From Phoenix dactylifera (Eukaryota; Streptophyta; Magnoliopsida; Arecales; Arecaceae): 64,000 nucleotides of DNA. The stretch spans positions 28,281,146 through 28,345,145 of the forward strand of contig NC_052399.1 in NCBI RefSeq assembly GCF_009389715.1. The letters are read 5' to 3'. The position numbers were made by a program, and so were the translations under genes. This document shows, in pieces, positions 13,081 to 24,856 of this stretch. Below the pieces are notes generated by a model. The model was not told where the DNA came from. It saw nothing but the letters and a program-made list of their open reading frames with translations, and ran no database searches. Position 1 is the stretch's first letter. Each line of letters starts with the position of its first letter.

Positions 13081-16000
13081 CTGAATCATAAGATCAATTA
13101 GTTGCCTGAGAAAATATACTAAATTAATGAAGAGATGCCACAGGGTACCTAAGACTGCTGATGATTGCTGTACCTTAATGACTGGTGGTTCTACCAGTTC
13201 AGTAGTTATAGCTGGTTGCGTAACTACCACTGGTCGACTTTGCAGCAGCTGATTCTCTGATTCCAATGTGGCAATTTTGCTCTCAAGGCTGGACATGAAA
13301 TGACAAAGTTGCCAAGTGATATTCTTTGGGAAATCAAATTTGAAAAATTGCAGCTTCCTAAATAAAACAGGAAATACCTTTTGATTTGCTCTGACAAATC
13401 TTCATTTGTTGATGCAACCAAAGATTGCTGCCGCAGGACCTGGTTCTCAGACTCTATGCTACAGATATTTGTTTCAAGTCTGCAATATAAAATAGATGAA
13501 CAGTTGTATTTTATTACTGTGGAGTACCTAATTTTTTCCTAAACAAAAATATACGGAGAAGTCCAAATAAAAGCTAATAGAGAGCAGATGTTGCATGTGT
13601 TACCTTTCTATCGTCTCTTGCAGTTGACTTAATTTTGACTGGTATTCTTCTGTGTCTTTAAGTAATGCTTCAGTTTGTTTTTGAACCTCAGAATATCTTT
13701 TCTCAAATTCTTCAGCTCTGCTTTTGAAGATACTTAACTCATCCTACATTAAATAAAAAGGCTTATTCAGCCAATGTTTATTATAGATTCTTCTTCAGTA
13801 TGATACTTTTTCTGCATATAAAATGTATGAAGATTCAAAGCATCGTCTTTCAGCTCTTGTTTCCTATTCAAAAACTAGTTACCATGATTGCTTTTAGTTA
13901 TATAGGAAATATATGTCAAGTAAACAGAATAGTGGAGCCTTGAAGTGGAGCCTTGATATGTTCTTTACCTCTAGCTCTTTATTGTGATTTGTTAACAACT
14001 CTAACTTGGCATTATCCACAACAGGCACCTCTTTGATTACTGGTGGTGCTTGTTCAATTGCTATTCTTGCAGCTTCTTTTTCCTTGATTATTGTCGCATG
14101 GGCTTCCTCAAGCTTCTCCTGCGTTTCTTGTAATGCAGATTGTAGTTTTGCAATTTCTTGCCCTTTGGCTTCTTCAAGGTCAATCTACATCACATAATAA
14201 ACCCCATATTAAATTCATTGAACTACTGTGGTCATCACTTATCCAATCAGATTGAGATGATAAAGTACCCTCATGTGTTTTTCAAATTCTAATCTCCACG
14301 TAAGCTCCTCGACGCGCTTTTCTAACTTGTCCTTGGCTTCTTTGAGTGCCCCCGTCTCCCTTGCAGCCTGTATATAGATCTTACTGCTATTAGTATGTTG
14401 TAAATCCAGCAGAATGAGTATCTTCAGTCCTCAATAAAATCATAGGACGAGAGAAATTCACTCAAAGTATAACACTTGATTTTTGAGGACAGCTCACCAT
14501 TCTGAGCTTCCGAAGCTCCTTTCTTGCAATGCGTGCTCTCCAGAGGCATTGAAGTATCAGAGTGGCCTTCTTTTGTTGTTTATAAGCTGATCGAGCTTGA
14601 TGCAAACGCCATTGAGTCTGTAAGCCATAATAGTAAGTAATGACAACTCCAGCTTAGACACACACACAATCACACAAACATATATAATTCAAACGTCTTA
14701 TCCATTGCCTAATATCCACATTGAATTTTAAAACCTGCATCCATTTACAACATATACCTGAATGATTATAGCAGCCTTAGTTCTCCTTCTATGTCTATAC
14801 TCATTACGGGCCGCCATGGCACATAATCCTGTCTGTATAACTATTGTTGCTGCCCGCAATTTTGTATAAGCTTTTCTGGCAGTATGAGCACGTGTATATT
14901 TCTGTATACGTATTGAAGCATCTTCTCTCCTCATATATTCGTATAGCTTTCGTGCAAGTCTTGCTGCAGGATGCAATGGGAACATATGAGACCATGTCAG
15001 CAGTTAAATTTTTACATGCACATGAAATAGTCATAGAAGAAAGTAAAATACCTCTCCACAGTTTTTGCATCTGAATTGAGGCTTGCCGTAGAATGATGAA
15101 TTCCTTCCGTGCCAGATGTGTTCGTATCTGCCTCTGGATAAGTCTTGCAGCATTAGCCAAAACTTCAATTCTTCGAGCATCTAGCTCAGCCATCTGACCT
15201 GCTCTGAGGAACACCTTTGTCTTTCCTATCTGATAGCAATAAATATGATCTGAAATTCTTAGAATATACAATTTCCATTTCCACAGAAAACAGTGCGTCT
15301 AGTTTTTTTTCCTTATTCACCATTTTTTTCGTGGGCATTCACTTGTCGGGTTATTAATTGCAGTTACCTGATAGCCCTTCAAGCCCATTCTATCACAAAT
15401 AGCTGCACATGCTGCCTTCTCATCGGAGCTGCAATAAGATTAAGTGGTTGACATATCACTGGAAGTAGCACACCCTTTCAAATGGGCACTCAGTTCATGC
15501 TTAAAAATTAACTAACTTCTTATTTGTTAGAAAGCTTTTTCTTACCTGTCTATAACATCTGGTGCAAGCATTCCAAAACGATCAATGAACTCATCAAATG
15601 TTCTCTTTGTGGGGTACCCTGCACAACTGATCCTGATTGCTTCTAGCACACCCTATATCAGGAAAAGAGTCAAAAACGTATTATTGGAATTATAAGTTAC
15701 TGTAATTTCCTCTTAGAGGAATCCCAGCCCAAAATGTTTTACTGACCCCACATCTCAATTGGTTCAAGACATTGATATTTTCAAAGATCCCTGGTTTCAG
15801 TACAGCATTGGGCTTCACACATCTTATGTAATGTGGCTCTGTTGTGTTGAGAGTTTCCATGAGTGACTGTAGTTGTTGCTGCCAAATTTAGTCAAAAGCT
15901 TATCAGAATTTCGAGATAAGAGAATTTCAGGATATGTTTTTTGCCAAGATGGAGTGCATGCCTATAGTAAGGGCATACCTTAAAGCGAGTACCAATGGAA

Positions 16001-19000
16001 GAGAACTTGGACTGCTTTGAAGATTCTTCTGGTAATGGAGGAAAGAGATTTGCTACGAAAGGATCCTTTGAGGCAATTAATAAAGCTTGATGTTCTGCCA
16101 CGACGTAATCTTTGTTCTTGTCAAGGAACTGATCGGCTTGGTATGTAACCTGTTAAGTAGAAAACTTGTGCTTTGAATGCCTTGCTAGCATAACTTTTGC
16201 CCGAGGATTAATTTTTATTTGGATTTTTACTTACATCTCCAGCATAATGATTGATGTTGAAGGCAGTTCGAGCAAGTTTTGGCTTGCTGAAACGCTTGTG
16301 TCCCTTGTATGTTTGGTACATCTTCTGCGCAAATGTCTCATGAGTTGATTTTGGAAACATGCTGCAACATATGAAATATTTTCATTGATCTGCTTTTTTA
16401 ATATTAGCTAGAATTGAAGACAATATTTATAGGGAGGAGCAGCATGTGGATAATGCATTTCATTCTATATATGAATCAGTTCTGAAATAAATCAAACTGG
16501 ATATTAAAATTTTTATGTTGATTCAAATCCCAAGATATGCATTTGTTAAAGAAAGTGTTTTGGAACATATGTTACAATATGAAGAAACTTCTGACTTAGT
16601 TAACAGGTTGGCTGAACCGATAATCCCATCTTAGGTCAAATTTGATGCGGTAATCCTAGATATATACAGAGCACCCTACTAATCAAGTTTTCTTGTTTTC
16701 TGCTATAATATTTTTAATGCTCCACTGATGTATTATCTATCATAGTTTATAATAATTGCTCTATGATGAAGTTTTCTAATAATCATAATAATCTCTTTCC
16801 TTTGCAATGGAATAGTGAATATACCATGCCTCGTCCAAAAGTGCAATTATTCCTCCAGGTTTCTGCATACAGATGCAAAGTAATCGCTATGAGTACCCTC
16901 TTGCTTTTCTATGAACTTAGTATATATTCAGATACTTAGCATTAAATGGTAGGCTCAGGCTGTACCTTTTCTATAAGATCCAACACATCTTGATTGTCTA
17001 CAAACTCCACATAACTCCAGTTGATTTCTTCTCTTGTGTACTCTTCCTGCTCCATCTTAAATACATGCTGTAGACATATTTGCATACTTCACATTAGTAG
17101 ACATCATTTCATAATGCATGGAAGTTACACAAGGTTCAGCTAAGCTATGCATACTTGATTGAAATGCTGTTGCAGTTTCTCATTTGTTAAGTTGATACAT
17201 AGTTGCTCAAAACTGCCAGATAAAAAATTTGATCGTGAAAAAACTTGATAATATACCCATGAAGATGGTTATGTTGTTAGGTACTGTGATTTTAATTGGA
17301 AAACTAGTTTCAGTAGCTCACCTGTTTATCTTGAAGCTCTCAAAACCATAGATATCAAGTACTCCAATTATGTTTGTTGCATTAGGATCCTGACCAATTG
17401 AACTGTTGATTTTGTCTACGATCCTGCGATGAGGAACAGAGTAGGCCTCCTATAAGCCATGGACATACCCTGAACTTCGGATACAATGACTTACAAATGT
17501 TTGAAACTTTCATAGTTATGGTAGCTTACTGAACATACCAAGTTAATAAAAAGCTAGTTTTGGCAGTTTCCCAACAAGATAACAGAAACCAAGTTTGTAA
17601 ATTTAGCATGATAAACATGCAGGAATATTGGATCATATTGGGTCCTTACCAGTCAAATAACCTTGAGTATACTGTCTTTGCTAAAGCATCACGGCTAAGT
17701 GCAGCTGAATCTGGATCAAGAAGCTTTGTGATGTTACCATCTGGTGTAACTATCACACGCTTACAAAGAGAGTCTTCAAGTAGCTTCTCATCACACCTGA
17801 GAGAATCAATATCTTCAGTGTGTAAGAAGAATGATCGGAAAATGACTGAAAGGAAGTTTATTAAGCTCATGAGAGTTGGTTTGCACATTAGCAGCTCTGC
17901 TGCTGTTTTAAGGTGGTAGACTGCCTTCTCATCCTTTATCTTGGAGGAATCGATTTCATTCCCTTTAGCAAATTTGATATTCCCCAGGTGAAGGATAGCA
18001 GCCACTACACAGAAGATTGCATCCTACAAATGGAAAATTAATCTTATGTTAATTTTGATGACTTATAATTTTTGTTGAAGTATGATTCCTGTCACATCAT
18101 TACCTGCTCTTCCTGACTAATTCCAACAACATCCATGGCATTTCTAGTCTCCAGGTATTCCCTTGCATCATCCACATTTGCTACTTCATAACAGTTTGTT
18201 TGATTTAGATAATGGAATATTCTCGGATCTGCAACTTTAAACTTCTTTGCATCCTGAAAAATGATTTATCCCTTTGTTTACAATGGAATTCACAGTCTAG
18301 AGAAGCAAATTTTGATGTAGGCTTCTTATTTTAAATTTTATCTGTATTATAACATTTCGGAGTTTAGGTGTGGAAATACCTCTGGTGGTGCAGCACAGAG
18401 CATGTAGAAGCAATGATAGTTCCTCTCAGGGTCAGATACCTGGCAAACTCTCGAGCGCTCAAGAAGATATGTGCGGACTGCAGCTCCAGAAATCTTCCCA
18501 TATTTGTCAAATTGGATTTCAACAAATTTACCGAAACGACTGAGTGAACACTTCTCCATGTAAGTATTCATTGAGTTCTAAAATCTTGCTTGCAAAAACA
18601 ATACATTCAACAGAAGTGCATGTTAGTCACCTTGAATTATTGTTCTTGACTGTCTTGGCATTCCCAAATGCTTCTAATACTGGATTAGACTGCATTGAAT
18701 AACATCAACATTTATTACGCTGCATGTACATTTTTCTTTTTTATGGATTATCCAGTGATTCATATTGGACATTGTTAGAAAGTTCTGATTAAGATTAAGG
18801 GAGTATGTTTTACCTCCAAGACTTGCTGCTCTACTGTTCTACCTTCTGTACCTGATCTTCCACCCATGAAAGCTAGATATCTCATGAGCATTTTTGTTGT
18901 CTCTGTTTTACCCGCCCCACTCTCCCCACTAACCAAGATAGCTTGGCTCCCCTGATCATTAATCATTGCTCTGATACAGACTCACCATTAGCAGCTGTGT

Positions 19001-20836
19001 CAATAGGTTTATACTTGAATTATGATGCTGAAAATCAAATCTATGTATCTTCTACCTGTAGCAGGCATCTGCGACTGCAAAAAGATGTGGACTTAGCTCC
19101 CCAAATGCAGCACCATTGTACTGTTCCATCATGTGTACGTCGTAGAGATGAGGCAACCTTCGGAAAGGGTTCACTGCAATTAATATATTCCCTGTGTATG
19201 TCTGTCGAATTCATATGTCTTGTGAGGGCTTACGTTCCCTGTTTTGAACAAAGCTTTTGATTTTGAATAGGGAAAATGGATGATGATAACGTACATATAT
19301 TTCATTCAGGGAATAGCGGGAGGCGAGGTTAGATAAAACTCCTGGTTCATGGAGGTAAGCCAACTTGGTCATATCATCTACCCCAGCAGGAGGAGCTTCT
19401 GTATCCTTTGGATAGATACTGGAAAGATTTGCCACTATCTGCATAGTTGATCAATATCTGAATTAATCTTTGTAAGATATCATTACTGAGTGGAGTATTC
19501 AAATACTGTAAAATGTGGCAAGCTATTTCATTTTGTTCCTAAAATGGTAAAATTCCATTGGACACCAGAATCTCGGAAGTTTTATTCCTATAACAGTAGC
19601 ATGTGAATCTAGCTACAACATTATGCTTGAACTAGATAGTGGCCATGATGTTTTTTAAATTGTCATTTATGGGAAAAAATATCTTCATTTTTTTGTATGC
19701 TTTAGCTATGATGTAAGTAATTCGACCAGAAGGACATAAAAATGTTCACATTTATCAAATCTTGTGAATTTCTTTTTTTTCGAAGTATGTCAAGCTCTGT
19801 GTCCAAATGAGGTGTTGGACTATTTTAATGATGAGAATCATACAGGTTTCTTATGCTACTGATAAGTGGATTTATATAAATGATAAACAGAAGTAACGGA
19901 GCATCATGATTAAATTGTGATTGTCAAAGAATTTGACAGAAACTGGAAACAGAGAACTGGTTGAACATAAAACAGCTTCATGATTTGATTAAGACTGTCA
20001 AAGGATTGGTAGCACTACAGATTGCAGACTGGATGCTTTCATGGAAAATTAATTGGATCCGAATTCATAATTCAAATGAATCATTCTTTAAGCATATTGG
20101 ATTGGTAAAGATTGATCCTCTATTTCTCTTGTTGCTTGATAAAAGAGAATTTTGATAAATAGACCGAAACGCACAGCCATGCAGGCTAGAACTTCATGAT
20201 GATGGCCAACTATTGCTAATATTCTATGAATTATGGTCGACTTTTCTTTTAGACATAACACCAGCATCAAAAAGCTATCTATCTATGAGTTTTATGATTT
20301 AGCTCATACGTCTGATCATATATGCAGATTTTTCATGATCCAGAAATTTTCATATTGTTTATATGATCAGTTTATTATTGATCTGAATTGTAAACTTAGA
20401 ACTGGCTCTGAAAGATAAAAAGGTATCAATAGAGAGGTCAGAGATTTTCATCTTGCGTTCACCCTGCCAAAGAAAATTCAGGCATGACAACTGCAAAAGT
20501 GTATTGATTGGATCCATAGCATCAAAAAAGAAAGAATCCAAGAAGAAAGAATTGATAGGAATCTGAAAGGTGATTCATTCGATGGATGCAGTATCAACCC
20601 ACCGTCTTCCCGTTCATGTTGATTATGGTGGCATCGCTGCCTTTGATCTCCGTGACTTCGCCATCGATCCAGGCGAGCTCAGGATCCTCGACCCACACAT
20701 GAGAACCGACGATGATGTTCACCGGAGTCCCCTGACCATCCAAAGAGAAGCAATGATCAAAACAATCAGCCAATGGACACAAAAATAATACCATACTTCA
20801 TCCATGAAGATAACTCAATGATCATAAACTCACCAT
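9470..20836 (-). CDS. class XI myosin heavy chain, complete gene
   Basis: Plant myosin XI is an actin-based motor that drives cytoplasmic streaming and moves organelles and vesicles. I reconstructed 40 coding exons, all with GT donors and AG acceptors. They total 4,680 nt, an uninterrupted frame of 1,559 residues plus stop, the normal length for this class. Order: SH3-like N-terminus ([10 protein letters not shown]), motor with P-loop GESGAGKT (residues 156-163), switch I NNNSSRFGKF, switch II DIYGFE (434-439), six IQ motifs (about 741-870), coiled coil (about 879-1102), and a globular DIL-type tail ending [17 protein letters not shown]. The start ATG (20836-20834) is the last codon of exon 1 and is followed directly by GTGAGT. 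Intron sizes run from about 80 bases to 1.16 kb. The plant XI paralogue (XI-A to XI-K type) cannot be fixed by eye. No defects were seen. Confidence 0.96.
13174..14367 (-). other. myosin exons 23-27: coiled-coil region
   Basis: Exons 14367-14269, 14184-13969, 13743-13604, 13479-13378 and 13288-13174 (residues about 879-1102). The translation is rich in Leu, Glu, Lys and Gln with heptad character, for example [13 protein letters not shown] and the paired [13 protein letters not shown] and [13 protein letters not shown] segments. In this family it is the dimerisation rod. Confidence 0.9.
14498..15229 (-). other. myosin exons 20-22: converter end and six IQ motifs
   Basis: Exons 15229-15052, 14963-14758 and 14617-14498 (residues about 711-878). 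Exon 20 opens with [20 protein letters not shown], the end of the converter. Six IQ motifs follow at the usual spacing: [60 protein letters not shown] and [12 protein letters not shown]. In this family they bind calmodulin-type light chains and act as the lever arm. The fourth is the least canonical because its central basic residue is replaced. Confidence 0.92.
15368..20836 (-). other. myosin exons 1-19: SH3-like domain and motor
   Basis: Exons, high to low coordinate: 20836-20834 (ATG only), 20731-20603, 19438-19295, 19201-19056, 18970-18814 (P-loop), 18689-18631, 18539-18380, 18253-18104, 18023-17887, 17796-17650, 17423-17322 (switch II), 17212-17155, 17067-16966, 16862-16825, 16361-16235, 16149-15979, 15878-15747, 15652-15546, 15428-15368. 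Residues 1-710. Conserved class XI landmarks include [38 protein letters not shown] and [18 protein letters not shown]. Confidence 0.93.
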
Positions 20837-21110
20837 GCTTCAATCACTATACGATATTGATCATCCAATCTCAAACTAGAGATAGAGAGAGGTGGAAAGA
20901 GAAGGGAGGAGGGATGTTTCTTCAAGGCAAATGGTGGGGAAAGGAGAGAAGAAAAGGGAAAGATTGGAATGGTTAAGCGAGGTGGGGGACTGGAAAGCAG
21001 GGCGGTGGGGTGGGGGTGGTGGTGGTGGTGACTCGAAAAAAAAAAGAGAGCGAGCCAGCCAACCTTTAAGCAGTGCCAGGTCGGAAGGTGATGTGGCATG
21101 GGGCGGTGGT
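20837..21110 (-). promoter_or_regulatory. myosin 5' leader and proximal promoter
   Basis: On the minus strand the sequence before the ATG is strongly pyrimidine-rich (GA-rich on the plus strand, about 20874-20985), followed by a CCA/CAC-rich stretch near 21015-21035. Pyrimidine-rich leaders are common in plant genes. The transcription start cannot be placed, and no convincing TATA box was seen. Confidence 0.4.
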
Positions 21111-21230
21111 GCTGGCGGCTGCTGAAGCTATCTATGGCTTGGCTTGGAGCCTCTCGGTGTTGGATTCCGTTTCCATATTGTCTCTGAGAGCAGATTTAGT
21201 GTCGGCGGCGGTTAGATTTTTATCTCTTTC

Positions 21231-21711
21231 GGGCTCGTTTGGTTCGCAGGAAAAGGAGGGGGGAAAGTGTGGTCAACGGGAAAGTAATGAAATGCCTCTT
21301 GTTTGGTTGGAGTTTTCAAAGGAGAGAGATAGGAAAGTTGTATTCCCATGGGAATATGATTCCCACATTTCATGGGAAAGTCTTTCCCATGAGAAACATG
21401 GGAAAGTTACTTTCCCATGAGGTGGGAATCACTCATTTTTTATTTTTTCCCAAAAAGACCCTTCAGCATTAAAGAAGCATTAAAGAGGCATTAAAGACCT
21501 AATTTTTATTAAGGGCATAATAGGAATTATACATAACTTTCCTAGGAAAGTGGATGGTCAACCAAACATAAGCACTTTGGAAATTTGTCACTTTCTCATG
21601 GTTAACCAAACATGCCAAAAGTACTTTCCTAGGTATCCTCTTCCCACGAATCTGATTCCCAGGAATCATATTCCTAGGAGGGAAAATACTTCCCGCGAAC
21701 CAAACGAGCCC
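21231..21711 (+). mobile_element. complete MITE, PIF/Harbinger-like
   Basis: 481 bases with terminal inverted repeats GGGCTCGTTTGGTTCGCAGG on the left and its complement with one mismatch on the right (ending ACCAAACGAGCCC). The flanking 3-bp TTC at 21228-21230 and 21712-21714 is a candidate target-site duplication. The interior is filled with short inverted TTCCCATGGGAA-type repeats and has no transposase frame. It sits about 400 bases upstream of the myosin start codon. Superfamily is inferred from the 3-bp duplication and the terminus. Confidence 0.85.
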
Positions 21712-24700
21712 TTCTTGTCTGGACTCGGGTTGCCGTAGCGACGCCAAACAGTATCTAGTGCACTTTTAATATGGACAGGTAAATGGTAATTAATCGAGTT
21801 GCAGGCTGTGCTACTGAAAGCATGGATTATTGATAAAGTTTTTAGATACCAACCATGGGTTTTAATAATGACCTTATAACCGTTATAACAGTTGTAACAG
21901 TTTCCGCAACTCCTCTCCGTGGGAAAAAAATAATAATAGATATTTATAATGTAAATGACGGCCATTATTTTCACCTATACTATTTTTTGAATAAAATAAT
22001 ATTGTTTTCAAAATTTATTTTTTACTTCCAAATCTCGGCCCGAAAAAATAATATGATTTTATTTCATAAAAAATAACAAATCTTATTTTAGTAATTATTT
22101 TACTATTAAAAATTTTAAAAATTGTTTTTATGATAAATAATGGCAGTTAGGTTTTGCTATAAACTAGACCTAAACACAACTGTTTATTATGGGATTTTTG
22201 TTCGACCAAGTATTAACTTTTATGGAGGTAGATACAGTTTATTCTCACATGTATGGGTCGAGGTACCATGCAATGATATTTTATATAAGTAATTTAGCAG
22301 ATCTATTTTGGTTCCCTGAATCATGCTGCCTCAAGTTTGTTTTTAAAGTCAAGACCTCCAAAGATGAGAGAAATATTTACCAATCAAATTTGAATTGGGT
22401 CAATTTAATGGGGTCGGGTCTAGTTTATTGTTTTCAAAACTTTTGAAGTGGCCATAAATTTAGTTTGCAATTGGAGAGTTTGACTCAAATCGTGAACACA
22501 GATTTACCAAAGGCTTAGCTTAATGAGTTGCAAGCATCTCCATTTGGAGGTGGTATTGTAGAATCAAATCATGAAACAAAATGTGAATTTTTTTCGATGA
22601 AAGTGTATGAGGCACAACTGTAACAGTTGCCTTACAAATGAATATGGCTTTGGCAGATGATTAGCTGATCTCTGATTATATAGATTATGTTTAATTGACC
22701 AAGAAAAATTTTAGGATTAAAATATCGGAATATACTAGAAAAACCTTCCCAAACAATTATCCACAACCAGCTTTAATCAACAAGTAATGCCAGCACTTTA
22801 TATGCATCAATTGCAAGCAACCACACCCTTGTGATCCCTTAGATTAATTGTTTTCCTTTATTTTCATTTATTCTAATAAAAAATACAAATGCTCAAGCCA
22901 TTATGTGGAGTCTTAACTCCGGGACCTCTCCAGAGGAGAAGGGTGCCAATGGACCAAAATATGATAGGATTTTGTTTTTGAGTTCAAGTTAAACAAATGG
23001 TATACAAAGGTCTAAACGAACAAGCATTATATTGGTTCAAATACACCTGCATTTGTTACATACATATAATTGGTTTTTATTAAGTCATTAACTAAGTCAT
23101 TGTTTCATCATTTAACAAAAATAATAATTAAAAGTTCTCATTTTTACGGTCATACATGCTAATAATGATCACTATAATAAATTTTTTTTAGAGTAGTAGA
23201 GGCCTAGCATATATGGGAGTCAAAGTGAATTATGATGCTTCTTAAAATCAGTGAGGCCTATTATTTGAGTAAATTATAAAAAAAATTCAAATTTACATTT
23301 ATTATATTTACGTTTAATAGTTTGTAAAATCTACACTTATATTCAGTTAAATTAATGACATTAGTGAAACCGTTTATCTCATATAAAAAATTAAAATTAT
23401 CTTTAAGTAGGAAAGAGAATACACATATTTTCTTATATCCTTTAATAGTTGTTATGTCGCTTAAGATTTTTCTAGTCATTTTTAAAAAAATTTCATGTGG
23501 CATCTCTATTTTATTTAAGGTTAATAATTTGATTAATATTTTGTTAAGTTATGAATTAACATATTAGATAAAATAAACTTCAAAATATTTTTTTTTCTAT
23601 AGAATTCGGGTCATTTCACTCTAAAGCTACCCTTGAGTATTTATTAATATAGGCCTATCCAACTTATAATCATATGATTTTATTAGTTGTAGTAGCCTAA
23701 CTCATGAATTTCATAGAATTTATAGTCTGATCATCTAAATAAGCCATCAGAGAAGTAGGTGTACATTTTTCAAACTATTGAATATAAATATGATTTATTT
23801 TTAATCTTATGAGAACTTTAACTTTATTATTTTATGTTCATGTAAAGGCAATTTCGGACATACTAGGAGAAATAACAATCCTCGAATCCAACCAAGAGCT
23901 GAAGAAGCTCGAGCCAAAGCCAACACCAACACAAGCTGAGCTGGAAAGAGTAGGTTCCAAATATTCTGGTGAATGTGGACCCCACCCCAAAGCGGGAGGA
24001 AGGCAACATTACTCAAGTCTTGGGCCCCACCCTCTTTTCCGCCTTTGATTTTTTTTTTTTTTTGGGGCGGTGGAAGAAGAGCGACCACCCCTTTCGGCCG
24101 TCCACCCTTGAGAACTCGGCGGTCGGATCCGACCATTCCCACGTGCCTCCAGAAGAAGCCGGCGTTGCGAGGCCCAAAAAAATGATGTAAACAAACCATT
24201 AAACAAATTCCTTAACAAATAGGCGGACCCCGTTCCAAAGCTGCATGCTTTTCTGGCAGCATAAAAAACTATTAGACCATACTCTATCATATTTTATGCA
24301 CACCGAAGAGTACCCTCAGTTTGGAACCCAAGTTACATATTGGTGGGCCATCCCTGCACATGTCATGTAAGTTGGTTTACTTTATCTTTGAGGCCCTTAA
24401 TTATTGCAAAGTTTTTGTGTTTGCCCGGGGGGGCCTTCCTCGTTAATTATTATAATTGAATATGATTTTTCTTATTCTTTAAGAAAGTTCTGTGTTCAAA
24501 AAGTTTTCGCTTTTTACTAGCCTGCCTGACTTTAGACTCCCCATTCCAGGGTTGCTTCATGAAGCCCAGGGAAGCAACCCTGAATTGTGATTAATTTGCA
24601 ATCCTGACCTCTAATTTAATCCACTCAATGATATTTTTTTACTTTTGTAGATCATTAGTAACATCTTGAATTATTTGTTTATGTTCACTGGAATATGGAA

Positions 24701-24822
24701 AAAATTACTATGAAATTACTGAATTAGATACCAACGGTTCAGTGACTCAGAAATTTTGTGAATTATTTGTCCGTGGTCTCTAAATAGAAGATCATCACTA
24801 TTGAAATCATCTAAATAATGCA

Positions 24823-24856
24823 CTCTCTCTCTCTCTCTCTCTCTCTCTCGCTCTCT
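24823..24856. repeat. CT microsatellite
   Basis: About 14 CT units followed by CGCTCTCT. Confidence 0.9.

Noticed and set aside
20830..21125. Glycine- and histidine-rich frames near the myosin start
   Set aside because: These come from the GA-rich and GGT-rich leader region and from the antisense of the first exon.
23807..24290. Overlapping open frames on both strands
   Set aside because: GC-rich patch open in many frames at once, and none resembles a protein family.
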